60,230 nucleotides of DNA from Endomicrobiales bacterium (GCA_023228045.1 JALOBY010000007.1:1-60230); one strand, 5' to 3'; numbered from the stretch's first letter, positions 29,199 to 38,784 are shown. Notes: generated from the letters alone by a model not told the origin. Numbers and translations are program-made.

Positions 29199-29932
29199 AA
29201 ATTCTACCCATAACGCTTTGTATACTTTTTAGTTTGTCTTGCATTGCTTTTGCGCAAACGCCAAAAGAAGTTTTTAATGATGCAAACAAACAGTATGCGA
29301 AAGGCGACTGGCAAAAAGCCGCGGATTTATACAATCAACTTCTAGAAAACGGTGAAAAGACCCCTGAACTATACTACAACTTAGGTAACGCCAATTTAAA
29401 AATGCAAAAAGTGGGCATTGCCCTTTTAAACTTTGAACGCGCGCTAAGAATGGCTCCCCGGGATACCGACATTAGGTTTAACCTTGAATTTGCAAGAAAG
29501 TTGTGCGGCGAGCCTGAGCCAAGTTTTATTGAAAGCGCACTAATGTTCCTGCCAAATCAGTTTACATTAAACCAGCTTGCCTTACTTTGTTCCACACTAT
29601 TTGTTCTTTTATCGGCGGTGCTCATTATCTACTTTATTACAAACTACAAAAAACTGTTTTTTATGGTTTTGGCTATATTTTGCGCATTGCTTTTATTTTC
29701 ACTATTTTTTGGAATTAAACTAAATGCCGAAAAGTTTTCAAACTTTGCCATTGTAGTAAAAGGTCCGGCAGAGGTACGCAATGGCCCAAGCGAGGGAAAC
29801 TCTGTTGGCTTTAGTTTGCCTGAAGGCAGAAAAGTTTTACTGCTTGGCAAAAGCGGGCAATGGGTGGCCATTGGCCTAAAAGCTGAAGGGTACAAAGGCT
29901 GGGTTCAAAGCCAGTATATTGAAAAAATATAA
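29195..29932 (+). CDS. batE: BatE-like TPR protein with SH3 domain
   Basis: 245 residues: signal peptide (1-20), TPR repeats (about 25-100), two membrane helices (about 122-147 and 152-172) and a C-terminal SH3-like domain (about 183-245, VRNGPSEGNSVGFSLPEG, WVQSQYIEKI). This TPR-membrane-SH3 layout is that of BatE. It is the last gene of the Bat locus and overlaps batD by four bases. Confidence 0.85.
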   Translation: MKILPITLCILFSLSCIAFAQTPKEVFNDANKQYAKGDWQKAADLYNQLLENGEKTPELYYNLGNANLKMQKVGIALLNFERALRMAPRDTDIRFNLEFARKLCGEPEPSFIESALMFLPNQFTLNQLALLCSTLFVLLSAVLIIYFITNYKKLFFMVLAIFCALLLFSLFFGIKLNAEKFSNFAIVVKGPAEVRNGPSEGNSVGFSLPEGRKVLLLGKSGQWVAIGLKAEGYKGWVQSQYIEKI

Positions 29933-29954
29933 AAAAAATAAAACGAAAAACTCT

Positions 29955-29983
29955 TTGATTTTACCGGGTGGTTTTGGTAAACT
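29955..29983 (+). promoter_or_regulatory. Promoter of nadD, nearly leaderless
   Basis: TTGATT (29955-29960), 17-base spacer, TAAACT (29978-29983), and ATG ten bases later at 29994. It sits in the gap after batE and supports a start at 29994 rather than the upstream in-frame codon. Confidence 0.5.
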
Positions 29984-29993
29984 GTGCTTAGTT

Positions 29994-30575
29994 ATGAATG
30001 TAAAAAAAATTGGTATTTTTGGCGGTTCTTTTGACCCTGCACACAACGGACACATAAAACTTGCCCTTTTAGCTCAAAAGCAATTTAACTTAAATGACGT
30101 TATATTTGTACCTGCAAAGCTTGCACCACACAAACAGGAAAGTTTTGCCGCAGTAAAAGACCGCCTTGCAATGTTAAAACTTGCATTAAAACCATATAAA
30201 AATTTAAAAATAAGTTCTTTTGAATTGAATCAAAAAAGCACAACTTACACATACCAAACCGTAGCACATTTTAAAAAACTATTTGCAAGTAAAGAACTTT
30301 TCTTTTTACTCGGGGTTGACTCGTTAAGCGAACTTGTTACCTGGAAAAACCCAGAGGAGATTGTCTCGCAATGCCACATTTTGGCTGCAAAGCGCGGGAA
30401 TTTAAACTTTAATATACCAGCTTTTGCTAAGGACTCCGTGTCTTTTTTAAGCAGAACAATGCCAAACATTTCATCAACACAAATACGCGATAAAGTAAAA
30501 GAAAATAAATCTATTAAAACACTTGTGCCACCTAAAGTTGCGTCATACATTAAAAAAAATAAAATATATCAATGA
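29994..30575 (+). CDS. nadD: Nicotinate-nucleotide adenylyltransferase
   Basis: 193 residues from ATG 29994. The nucleotidyltransferase motif GIFGGSFDPAHNGH is close to the N-terminus and the C-terminal SSTQIRDKVK is the second motif. It makes deamido-NAD from nicotinate mononucleotide and ATP. A longer in-frame version from 29919 would add 25 poorly conserved residues before the family's usual start, and the promoter at 29955-29983 lies inside it. nadD, yqeK, an LCP gene and rsfS follow one another, an order seen in many bacteria. Confidence 0.9.
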   Translation: MNVKKIGIFGGSFDPAHNGHIKLALLAQKQFNLNDVIFVPAKLAPHKQESFAAVKDRLAMLKLALKPYKNLKISSFELNQKSTTYTYQTVAHFKKLFASKELFFLLGVDSLSELVTWKNPEEIVSQCHILAAKRGNLNFNIPAFAKDSVSFLSRTMPNISSTQIRDKVKENKSIKTLVPPKVASYIKKNKIYQ

Positions 30576-31165
30576 AAATAACTTCTAAAACCATTAAATA
30601 CTATCTTAAAACCCGCCTTTCGCCTGGGCGTTTTAGCCACACACTTGCCACACTCAAACTTGCGCAAGTGCTTGCAAAAAAACATAAAACCAATTTAACA
30701 AATACATTCATTGCCGCACTGTTGCACGACACAGGAAAACAGTTTGATAAAGCTGCTATGAAAGCTTACGCGATTAGTCACAAAGTTAGCGTACCAAACT
30801 TAAAGCAAACAATAAAAAACAGCCCGGCATTACTGCACAGTTTTATAAGCGCGCATATTGCAAAAAATGTTTTCGGCATAAAAAACACATCTGTGCTAAA
30901 TGCCATTGCATTTCACACATTGGGTGACCCAAACATGGACACACTTGCAAAAATTATTTATCTGGCAGATGCCGCCTCGCCTGACCGCTCTTATAAAGGT
31001 GTAAATGATATAAGACAAACTGCTTTAACAAACCTAGATAGCGCCTTGATGATGGCTCAAGGCACAAAGATTGCGCATGTTTTAGAAAAAAAAGCGTGGC
31101 TGCACCCAAAAGCCCTTGAGAGTTGGAATGCTTTTGTACTCACTTGTTCAGAAAACCAAAAATGA
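30572..31165 (+). CDS. yqeK: YqeK-type HD-domain phosphohydrolase
   Basis: 197 residues. The HD-domain metal ligands are visible: H23 (RFSHTL), H52-D53 (LLHDTGK), further histidines in LLHSFISAHI and AFHTLG, and D131 in YLADAAS. YqeK proteins hydrolyse diadenosine tetraphosphate symmetrically. The gene overlaps nadD by four bases, and its stop overlaps the next gene in the same way. Confidence 0.88.
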   Translation: MKITSKTIKYYLKTRLSPGRFSHTLATLKLAQVLAKKHKTNLTNTFIAALLHDTGKQFDKAAMKAYAISHKVSVPNLKQTIKNSPALLHSFISAHIAKNVFGIKNTSVLNAIAFHTLGDPNMDTLAKIIYLADAASPDRSYKGVNDIRQTALTNLDSALMMAQGTKIAHVLEKKAWLHPKALESWNAFVLTCSENQK

Positions 31166-32334
31166 AAAGCTTAATTTTCAAAGTTCTATTATTACTTTTC
31201 GTATTAGTTATCGTAGTAATATTATATTTTTCGTGGCGAAGCCCTATTGCAAAAGCCCTAAGCACAGGCGAACGCATTAACGCCCTTATCATAGGTACTG
31301 ACCTTGTTGACCGCTCCAGACATACCGACACGCTTGTTTTTATAAGCTATGCCCCATCAACTGGCTTCTTAGACATGATATCTATACCGCGTGACACACA
31401 CTTTAGCCCAACTGGGTACGGCTTTAAAAAAATTAATGAAATTTTTGCCTATAACTACGCTAAAACACAAAACTCTGACTTTGCGGCAGGTCAGGTACGA
31501 GATGGGGTTGAAGAGCTATTTCAAAACAAAGTAAAAATTCCTTACTATTTTCAAATTGATTATAAAAACTTTAAAGATATATTAGATATTATCGGCGGTG
31601 TCCCGTTAGATGTAGAGTTAAATATGGACTATCAAGATAAAACGGGCGACTTAAATATTCATTTAAGTACTGGTACTCAAATTCTTAATGGACAAAAGGC
31701 ACTTGAGTATGTGCGATTTCGCTCCAAAGAAGGCGACCTTGGCAGAATAACCCGTCAGCAAAAATTTATCAAGGCATTTTTAGATAAATTGAAAAATCCG
31801 GCGGTAATTTGGCGCTTACCGCAAATTAGCTCTTTGGTTCTAAGAGATGTTAAAACAAATCTTAATAGCTTTGATATTTTTAGCGCGGCATTAGAATTAC
31901 GCAAACTTCAAAAAAGCAATATACGCACCACACAGGTGCCTGGCAGCACAAAAGGTGCTTACTGGCAGCCAAATACGCAAAATACGATCGGGCTTTTTGA
32001 GAAAATTTTTTCATCTTCGCAAACTGCAACTACAGCTGAAAAATTAACTACAGTTGAAGTTTGGAATGCATCGGGCAGGAAAGCTCTGGCAGAACGCGTT
32101 ATGTGGATGCTGCGCAAAAACGGGTTTGATGTTATTGACTGGGGTACTTTAAAAATAATTCAGGAAAATACCACCATAACAGATTTTAGCGGCAACATTA
32201 AAGCTGCACAGAAACTACAAGGGCTTATAAAATGCGGAGATATAATTTCAAAATACGACTTGGCAAACGGCTTAGTTGAAATAAAGGTAATTTTAGGGAC
32301 TGATTGCCAATTTGAGTACAAAGAGCAAGACTAA
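31162..32334 (+). CDS. LytR-CpsA-Psr (LCP) family protein with LytR C-terminal domain
   Basis: 390 residues from ATG 31162, which overlaps the yqeK stop (ATGA); a start 13 codons earlier lies inside yqeK and is unlikely. There is one membrane anchor (about 5-24), then the LCP catalytic domain (LIIGTD, RHTDTL, SIPRDTH, KINEIFAYN, GGVPLDVE, EYVRFRS, GRITRQQ) with the arginines that bind polyprenyl pyrophosphate. A LytR_C domain lies at the end (about 298-385). LCP enzymes transfer glycans from lipid carriers to the cell wall or other acceptors. The acceptor here is unknown. Confidence 0.88.
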   Translation: MKSLIFKVLLLLFVLVIVVILYFSWRSPIAKALSTGERINALIIGTDLVDRSRHTDTLVFISYAPSTGFLDMISIPRDTHFSPTGYGFKKINEIFAYNYAKTQNSDFAAGQVRDGVEELFQNKVKIPYYFQIDYKNFKDILDIIGGVPLDVELNMDYQDKTGDLNIHLSTGTQILNGQKALEYVRFRSKEGDLGRITRQQKFIKAFLDKLKNPAVIWRLPQISSLVLRDVKTNLNSFDIFSAALELRKLQKSNIRTTQVPGSTKGAYWQPNTQNTIGLFEKIFSSSQTATTAEKLTTVEVWNASGRKALAERVMWMLRKNGFDVIDWGTLKIIQENTTITDFSGNIKAAQKLQGLIKCGDIISKYDLANGLVEIKVILGTDCQFEYKEQD

Positions 32335-32358
32335 TAAATTGATAGGCATGGAGTGCAA

Positions 32359-32715
32359 ATGGAAAATAAAAAAGGAAGATTTCTCAAGTTAGCAAGAGCT
32401 GCGGCAAGAATTGCGGATGATAAAAAAGCATCAGAGGTAACCGTATTAAGCGTAACGAAGCTTACTACTGAAACCGATTATGTGGTAATTGCTACAACCG
32501 AATCGGCCCCGCAAACAAGCGCGATTTACCAGGAAATTAAAGGAATTTTTAAAAAAGATTTCGCTATTTTGCCATTGCATTTTGAAATGAGCGCAACTTC
32601 ATCGTGGTCGGTGTTGGATTTTGGCGGTGTGTTAGTTCACATAATGCCCGCAAGGTTAAGAGAGCTTTACGCTTTAGATAAAATTTGGGCTAATGCCGGT
32701 AAGATTAAGTATTAA
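32359..32715 (+). CDS. rsfS: Ribosomal silencing factor RsfS
   Basis: 118 residues with the RsfS/DUF143 pattern: ADDKKASEVTVLSV, TDYVVIATTES, SSWSVLDFGGVLVHIM and RELYALDKIW. It binds ribosomal protein L14 and blocks subunit joining under poor growth. I place the start at ATG 32359, five bases after GGAG. A GTG two codons earlier is also possible. It ends the nadD operon, convergent with hisS. Confidence 0.93.
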   Translation: MENKKGRFLKLARAAARIADDKKASEVTVLSVTKLTTETDYVVIATTESAPQTSAIYQEIKGIFKKDFAILPLHFEMSATSSWSVLDFGGVLVHIMPARLRELYALDKIWANAGKIKY

Positions 32716-32729
32716 TCAATTTTCTAATT

Positions 32730-33983
32730 TTATTCTAGGCACTTTTTTTGTGTATCATCAATTGAAAGCACTTCTTGTTTGCCTGTTTTCATATCCCTTA
32801 AAAGCACTTTATCTTCTTTTAACTCTTCTTCGCCAAAAATAACCGCATAAGCGGCTTGCACTTTATCGGCCAAACGCAACTGTGCCTTTAATTGAACTCC
32901 TGCAAGAGGGCCTTCTACAATTAGTTTAGTGTTTGCGCTTGCCCTAAGCAGAGCTGCAAAGTTAAATGCCTTTAATATGGTATCCCCTGCAGTTGCGACA
33001 AAAATAGTTTTAACATCCTTATTTGCCTTAAATGCCTGCAACATATCTGAGACCATAATAACCCTCTCGCTGCCAAGAGCAAAACCAACAGCGGCAATGT
33101 TTGGGCCGCCTATTTCATTAACTAACTTATCATACCTGCCGCCAGCGGCAACGGCATCTTGCGCCCCAAGCTTTGATGAGCGCACCTCAAAAACTGTACG
33201 ATTATAATAATCTAACCCTCTCACAAGTTTACTATCTACGCTAAACTTACAACCAGCCGCGTTAAGCAATGCTTTGACCATTTCAAAGTGATCTTTACAC
33301 TCAGCACACAAAAACTCCTCCATTATAGGAAGCGTGGTAATTTTTGGAGAGTCAATTTTACAATCTAATACACGCAGGGGGTTTCTTTCAATTCTTTTTG
33401 CGCAATCATCACAAAGCTCGCCCTCTTTTGCTTTTAGGCAATCAAGTAACGCTTGGCGAAAAGCAGGCCTGCATGCTGGGCATCCTAATGAGTTAATTAA
33501 AACCGTTGCATCTTTCACACCCGCGCTTTCTAAAAGCTGCATGGCAAGTAATATTATCTCGGCATCGGCGCTTGGCCCACTAACACCAAAATACTCCGCG
33601 CCTATCTGAAAAAACTCTCTATACCTGCCTGCTTGCGGGCGTTCGTAACGAAACATTGAACCCATATAAAAAAGTTTCGCGCTGGCAAGCGTTCTGTCTA
33701 AATTATTTTCTATGAGGGACCTTACAACCGATGCCGTGCCCTCAGGCCTTAGCGCAAGTTTTCGGCCCTTGCGGTCACTAAATACATACATTTCTTTTTC
33801 AACTATGTCGCTGGTTTCGCCTATTGAGCGCGTAAAAAGCCCGGCATCTTCAAATGTAGGCACACGGATTTCAGAGTAGTTATATTTTTTAAATACTGCC
33901 CGGGCTATGCTTTCTAACTTTGTAATTTTTGCAGCATTATCACCGTAAAGATCATGTGTGCCGCGCGGCGCGTTAAATTTCAT
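32730..33983 (-). CDS. hisS: Histidyl-tRNA synthetase
   Basis: 417 residues. Class II motifs are present: RGTHDLYG at the N-terminus, motif 2 MFRYERPQAGRYREFFQIGAE region (split here around residues 112-131), and the histidine-specific LVRGLDYY and AGGRYDKL loops, followed by an anticodon-binding domain. A Cys-rich insertion (CPAC, CDDC, CAEC) between motif 2 and the histidine loop might bind zinc, as in some bacterial HisRS. It stands alone on this strand before the phosphohexomutase. Confidence 0.95.
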   Translation of the reverse strand: MKFNAPRGTHDLYGDNAAKITKLESIARAVFKKYNYSEIRVPTFEDAGLFTRSIGETSDIVEKEMYVFSDRKGRKLALRPEGTASVVRSLIENNLDRTLASAKLFYMGSMFRYERPQAGRYREFFQIGAEYFGVSGPSADAEIILLAMQLLESAGVKDATVLINSLGCPACRPAFRQALLDCLKAKEGELCDDCAKRIERNPLRVLDCKIDSPKITTLPIMEEFLCAECKDHFEMVKALLNAAGCKFSVDSKLVRGLDYYNRTVFEVRSSKLGAQDAVAAGGRYDKLVNEIGGPNIAAVGFALGSERVIMVSDMLQAFKANKDVKTIFVATAGDTILKAFNFAALLRASANTKLIVEGPLAGVQLKAQLRLADKVQAAYAVIFGEEELKEDKVLLRDMKTGKQEVLSIDDTQKKCLE

Positions 33984-34064
33984 TAATACCCCTGTTTAAT
34001 AATCAATTTAAGTTTATTTATATCTTTTACTAAAATATTTCCATTGGAAGCTGAAAGAATTGCA

Positions 34065-35498
34065 TTATTGTTTTGTAGTTTTATCCAACATAAGTTTGGA
34101 ACCATAAATAAAAAGTTTCTTTAACTTTTCATTGCTTTCTGCTTCCGCGTAAAAGCGCACCACCGGCTCTGTACCTGAAGGTCTGATGCCTACCCATGAA
34201 CCGTCTGAAAGAATAAATTTAAAGCCATCAATGGTAATTGTGCTTACCACAGATAGCCCCGCAAAACTTTTAAGACCGCACCCAAGTTCACACTCAAGTT
34301 GCTCAATGCGGCTTTGTGTCAGATGAAAGTTTTTTCTGCCCGAAACAACTCTACCCACTAAAGCAAAAATTTCCTCAAGGGTTTTTCTAAGAGGTTTTCT
34401 TGTATGCGCATACATTTCGGCCATTAACAGGCAGGCGGCAATTCCGTCTTTTTCCGGCACATGGTCTGTAATTGTAAGCCCGCCCGACTCTTCTCCGCCT
34501 ATTATAAAGTTCTTGCCTTCTTTCACCATTATCTCGCCAATGTATTTAAAGCCGACCGGGGTTTCTTTTACCTCAATGCCAAACTTTTGCGCGACTTTAT
34601 CTACAAGATGAGTTGTCATAACACTTCTTGCGACAACACCGCTCTTTAAACCACGCGATTTTATCATGTGATAAAGCAAAAGAGCGATTGTTTCATTTGG
34701 GTTAATAAAAGATCCGTCTGTATCTAAAATTCCGAAGCGGTCTGCATCGCCATCAGTTGCAAGCCCCAGATGGCACGACTCTTTTTTTACAAGAGCGCAA
34801 AGCTCGCTTAAGTTTTCTTCCGATGGTTCCGGCGCGTGGCCGCCAAAAAGTACATCTCTTTGTTTGTTTATCACCTTCTGCATGGTTCCGGCAGTGTCTA
34901 ATAAATCGTCTAAATACCCGGCCCCAGTGCCATAAAGCACATCGGTAGCAATTTTTAAGTTGGCTTTTTTTATTGCCTTAAAATCTATCAATTGTTTTAT
35001 TCTTTTTAAGTATTGCGGCCTTGGGTTTATTATCTCAATAAGCCCTGACTTTTGGGCACTTTCAAAGCTGATTTCTTTTGACCCGGATTGCATCGGAGCG
35101 TTGGCAAGTGTTTCAATAACCTTAGTTGTCTCAGGTAAAGCCGGGCCACCCCAAGTGGGTGAAAATTTTATACCGTTGTAGTTTGATGGATTGTGGCTTG
35201 CTGTAAAATTTATGCCACCTGCTATCTTCCTGCGTATTATTTCATAAGATATTACCGGAGTGGGTGTATTTCTGCTGCAAAATAATGCTTTTATGCCGTT
35301 TGATGCAAGTATACAAGATGCGGTCTTTGCGAACTCATCTGACAAAAACCTTGTGTCATAACCAACTATAACTTCATTGTTTGGGTTGTTTTGTTTTTTT
35401 ATGTACTGGCTTATGGCATGCGTTACACGCCGCACTCCATCAAATGTAAAGTCCTCTGCTATAACGCCTCTCCAACCAGATGTTCCAAATTTAATCAT
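34065..35498 (-). CDS. Phosphoglucomutase/phosphomannomutase
   Basis: 477 residues from ATG 35498, with GGAGAAG about seven bases upstream. A longer frame from 35564 adds 22 residues before the conserved KFGTSGWRG start. All four alpha-D-phosphohexomutase loops are intact: TASHNPSNYNG with the phosphoserine, the metal loop DGDADR, the sugar loop (GGEESGG) and the phosphate loop RPSGTEP. It interconverts hexose 1- and 6-phosphates. It is therefore the working mutase beside the gene at 36003, whose own mutase domain is degraded. Confidence 0.9.
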   Translation of the reverse strand: MIKFGTSGWRGVIAEDFTFDGVRRVTHAISQYIKKQNNPNNEVIVGYDTRFLSDEFAKTASCILASNGIKALFCSRNTPTPVISYEIIRRKIAGGINFTASHNPSNYNGIKFSPTWGGPALPETTKVIETLANAPMQSGSKEISFESAQKSGLIEIINPRPQYLKRIKQLIDFKAIKKANLKIATDVLYGTGAGYLDDLLDTAGTMQKVINKQRDVLFGGHAPEPSEENLSELCALVKKESCHLGLATDGDADRFGILDTDGSFINPNETIALLLYHMIKSRGLKSGVVARSVMTTHLVDKVAQKFGIEVKETPVGFKYIGEIMVKEGKNFIIGGEESGGLTITDHVPEKDGIAACLLMAEMYAHTRKPLRKTLEEIFALVGRVVSGRKNFHLTQSRIEQLECELGCGLKSFAGLSVVSTITIDGFKFILSDGSWVGIRPSGTEPVVRFYAEAESNEKLKKLFIYGSKLMLDKTTKQ

Positions 35499-35569
35499 AT
35501 TCTTTCTTCTCCAATATTGCCCACCCTTTGGGTATTTCGGGGACACAATACTTATATCCGCCATTTTAG

Positions 35570-35604
35570 ATTCCCGCTAATCCCGCCATCGGCGGGACGG
35601 GAAT
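35570..35604. repeat. Nested palindrome ATTCCCG...CGGGAAT
   Basis: ATTCCCG, CCCGCC, GGCGGG and CGGGAAT make a two-step hairpin upstream of the mutase gene. It begins a 500-base gene-free stretch (35499-36002) filled by palindromic repeats. Confidence 0.65.
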
Positions 35605-35642
35605 GACATGCTCTTTTGTTTGGACCGGCACTTCTTTTTCAT

Positions 35643-35789
35643 TGTCATCTCGATGAGCGAAGCGACGAAACAATCTTGGTGTCATTGCGAGCGAAGCGTG
35701 GCAATCTAATAATCAGGACGAGATTGCTTCACCCCTGATGGGTTTTCGCCTTTGGCGAGATCTAGCCCCTTGGGCTGACGCAATGACAG
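35643..35789. repeat. Dispersed palindromic repeat, family R1
   Basis: Contains GTCATTGCGAGCGAAGCGTG followed by GCAATCT and the complementary closing half ending TGACGCAATGACA. It is a relative of 11145-11266. Confidence 0.75.
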
Positions 35790-35840
35790 TAAAACCAAGA
35801 TCCCCCGCCCAGCAAGCTGGGCGGTATCAATGGTGCTAAT

Positions 35841-35947
35841 TCTTCTTCCTCTCCCTCGATGGGAGAGGATTGAGGTGAGGGTGGACATTCGATAACAGGT
35901 CTCATTTGACCCCTCATCCTAACCTTCTCCCGCAAAGGGGAGAAGGA
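35841..35947. repeat. Dispersed palindromic repeat, family R2
   Basis: Two hairpins, TCCTCTCCCTCGATGGGAGAGG with its neighbour, and CCTCATCCTAACCTTCTCCC facing GGGGAGAAGG. It belongs to the same family as 20838-20897. Confidence 0.65.
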
Positions 35948-36002
35948 ATTATTTGGTAACCGCCCAGCAAGCTGGGCGGAATTATCAAGTTAAAAGAACA
36001 TT

Positions 36003-38501
36003 CTATAACTGCCACTTTTTTACTTTTTCGCTATATTGCTCCAAATAATCTTTTGCTACTTTTTCCTTATCCGACTCTACCCAGACATGAAAGAATGCTT
36101 CATCGGGGTCTGGCAATAACAACACCCAACCGCCTTTTAAGAAAATCTTAACACCGTCTATAAGTTCAGCTTTTGCTTTTGATGCTTCTTGCATAGCATA
36201 GCGCATCGTCTGGCCTTTTTTATCCCATGCGCAAGGAATTTTTTTGTGCAATACCTCAAAAGCAGGTATCTCGCGGCTAAGACGGTTTAGCCGGTTTTTT
36301 TCTTTTGCCATTAGCTCAAGAATTTTTGCGGTTGCGTACATTGCGTCAAAAGCAGGCTGGAACTCCGGGAAAATAAAACCGCCGGAGCAATCACCAACAA
36401 AGCAAACACCTTTGATGCGCGACGCGGAAATTATCTGCCTTGGGCTTGTTGCAGTTCTTATAACCGTGGCATTATACTTTCGCGCCAGCTCATCAATTAC
36501 TGATGATACTGTAACCGGCACTGCAATTGTGGCATTTGGAGTACTTCTCATAACCAAATCTGCCACCAAAATGAGTGCGAGATTGTTTGGCACTATTCTG
36601 CCGCGCTCATCAATTAAAAAAATCTTTTCCGCGCCATTGTCAATTAAAAATCCGGCATCGGCCTTGAGAGTTGTAACTATGTCGGAAAGTTGTTCAAGAG
36701 AGTGCTTAAACTCGTGTTCTGTTTTTGTTATTTTGTATGGGTTAACATAGGCGTTTAAGGCAACAACCTCTGCCTCAAGCGGCCCTAAAATTGCAGGGAA
36801 AATCATTGACGCGGAGGAATACGAATAGTCAAAAACAATTTTAAAGTTGGCTTTTTTTATCTCATCTTTATTTATAGCCTTAAAAAAACCTGTTTTATAA
36901 TACTCCTGAGCTCTTGATGGCACAGTTATATCACCAACATCGTCCAAACTGGCTCGTTTAAAATCCTCTCTTAGAAAAAGTTGTTCTATGGATTTTTCTT
37001 TAGAAATTGGCAGGTCGCCGCCATCAGAGTCAAAAATTTTTATATCCATAAGCCGTTTGTCAAACGGAGATAAGCGCACATGTATTCCGCCAACTTCGCC
37101 TTCCTTTCCAATTTCGTAACGCACAACCGGAATTGGCGCGGTTTGCAAATCGCCAACTTTTACGCCAGCGCTAAGCAGCCCCGATATCATTGTGCGCTTT
37201 ATCATTCGCGACGAACCATGGGCATCTCTTGAAGTTACCACATAAGCGCCGGCACCAATAAATGCCCCGTATGCCGCACCAACTTTGGTGGCAAACTCAG
37301 GTGTTATTTCTATGTTGCCAAGGCCTGTAATGCCATAGGCGCCAAAAAGCTCTTTATTCCATTTTTCTCCCCACACCAAACTTGTGGCAAGTGTCGCGCC
37401 TTCTTCTACTGTTTTATCGGGCCAGATTTTTATGTATGCCCTGATTACGGCCTCGTTGCCTATTTTGCAATTATCGGCAACCACTGTACCAACTTGTAAA
37501 ACAGCCCTGTCGCCTATTGAGGTATTTTTTGCAACAACACTTTCTTTTAAGCGTGCCTCGCGCCCAACGCTAACACCATCCCAAAGTATTGAACCGTAAA
37601 GGTTCGCGCCTTCACCAACTTTTACACTGTTGCCAATTACACAGTTGCCTACAACAACGCCTTTGGCAATAAAGCAATTACTGCCTATTATAACCCGTTC
37701 ATTTATTTCGGCACCTTCTTCTATGGTAGTACCTTCTCCAACTATAAAACTTTTGGCGCCCGATATAACCTTTCTGCCGCTTATGCTAAGGTTTATTTTA
37801 CCTTCTAAAATATCGTAATGGCCGGTACGGTATTCGTCTAAATTGCCAATATCTTTCCAGTAACCGCCTGCGGTATGACCATAAAGCCCTTTACCTTGCA
37901 AAAGAAGCGATGGGTATAAATCTTTTGAGAAATCAAATGGTTTCTCATCCGGTATCTCTTCTAATACTTTCGGCTCTAAAATGTAAATGCCAGTATTTAT
38001 TGTGTCAGAAAAAACTTCACCCCAAGAGGGTTTTTCTAAAAATCTTTCAATTTTGCCATCTGGCTGCGTTATTACAACACCGTACTGCAAAGGGTTTGCA
38101 ACACGGGTAAGCACCATGGTGGCAACAGCATTTTTTTTCTTATGATAATCAAGCGCCTCGGTGATATCTATGTCCGTTAAAACATCGCCTGAAATAACAA
38201 TAAATGTGTCTTTTAAGTGGTCTTTCGCGCAACGCACACTGCCGGCAGTTCCCAAATCTGCTTTTGGGGTTATGTATTTTAGTTTTACCCCAAACTCAGA
38301 ACCATCGCCAAAGTAGTCAGTAATAACATCTGGCTGATAGTAAAGCATCATTACAATGTCTGTAATTTGGTGTTTTTTTAGAAGGTTTATAATGTGATAA
38401 AGGATTGGCCTGTTTGCTACAGGTACCATGGGCTTTGGGAGATTACAGCTTAAAGGTCTTAACCGTGTTCCAAAACCACCGGCCATAATTACGGCTTGCA
38501 T
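36003..38501 (-). CDS. Nucleotidyltransferase with hexapeptide and degenerate phosphohexomutase domains (CugP/MpgA-like)
   Basis: 832 residues in three parts. The N-terminal NDP-sugar pyrophosphorylase (about 1-235) has GGFGTRLRP, PKPM, SGDVLTD and FLEKP. A left-handed beta helix follows (about 250-370). The third part is a phosphohexomutase-like domain (about 380-832). That domain lacks key residues: TASHNP is replaced by TSRDAHGSSR, the metal loop by DNGAEK and the phosphate loop by LPDPDEA. It is probably not a mutase. Fusions of this type act as UDP-glucose or mannose-1-phosphate nucleotidyltransferases; the sugar cannot be told here. The RBS AGGAGA and a palindrome over the -10 box lie upstream. 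Confidence 0.82.
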   Translation of the reverse strand: MQAVIMAGGFGTRLRPLSCNLPKPMVPVANRPILYHIINLLKKHQITDIVMMLYYQPDVITDYFGDGSEFGVKLKYITPKADLGTAGSVRCAKDHLKDTFIVISGDVLTDIDITEALDYHKKKNAVATMVLTRVANPLQYGVVITQPDGKIERFLEKPSWGEVFSDTINTGIYILEPKVLEEIPDEKPFDFSKDLYPSLLLQGKGLYGHTAGGYWKDIGNLDEYRTGHYDILEGKINLSISGRKVISGAKSFIVGEGTTIEEGAEINERVIIGSNCFIAKGVVVGNCVIGNSVKVGEGANLYGSILWDGVSVGREARLKESVVAKNTSIGDRAVLQVGTVVADNCKIGNEAVIRAYIKIWPDKTVEEGATLATSLVWGEKWNKELFGAYGITGLGNIEITPEFATKVGAAYGAFIGAGAYVVTSRDAHGSSRMIKRTMISGLLSAGVKVGDLQTAPIPVVRYEIGKEGEVGGIHVRLSPFDKRLMDIKIFDSDGGDLPISKEKSIEQLFLREDFKRASLDDVGDITVPSRAQEYYKTGFFKAINKDEIKKANFKIVFDYSYSSASMIFPAILGPLEAEVVALNAYVNPYKITKTEHEFKHSLEQLSDIVTTLKADAGFLIDNGAEKIFLIDERGRIVPNNLALILVADLVMRSTPNATIAVPVTVSSVIDELARKYNATVIRTATSPRQIISASRIKGVCFVGDCSGGFIFPEFQPAFDAMYATAKILELMAKEKNRLNRLSREIPAFEVLHKKIPCAWDKKGQTMRYAMQEASKAKAELIDGVKIFLKGGWVLLLPDPDEAFFHVWVESDKEKVAKDYLEQYSEKVKKWQL

Positions 38502-38512
38502 AACTTTCTCCT

Positions 38513-38532
38513 GGTATAATATTCATTATACC
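38513..38532 (-). promoter_or_regulatory. Palindrome GGTATAATGAATATTATACC over a -10 box
   Basis: The 20-base inverted repeat (stems of eight, loop GAAT) contains TATAAT and lies 12 bases before the start of the nucleotidyltransferase gene. It could be an operator or simply a symmetrical -10 region. No good -35 box was found. Confidence 0.4.
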
Positions 38533-38784
38533 TTTTGTTTCCAAAATTGCATTTTGATATATTTTTTCAGTTAACGGATCTATTTGTTCCATCCGTGTAG
38601 TCAAGACATCCTGAATCTTACAGAATGTCTATAAGAAATTATTGTGATAAAAAATGCTAATTGATGGTACAAAATTCGCCATCAAAAGGCAAGATTATTG
38701 TTTTATGGGTAATTTGTTCTTTAAGTCGGAGATTTTTGTTTTTTTGCCACAACTGCCCAAATTAATTTTGACTACTGAAAATCA

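Noticed and set aside
29919..29993. 25-residue N-terminal extension of nadD
   Set aside because: It overlaps the end of batE and a promoter-like sequence; NadD proteins usually begin just before GIFGGSFDP.
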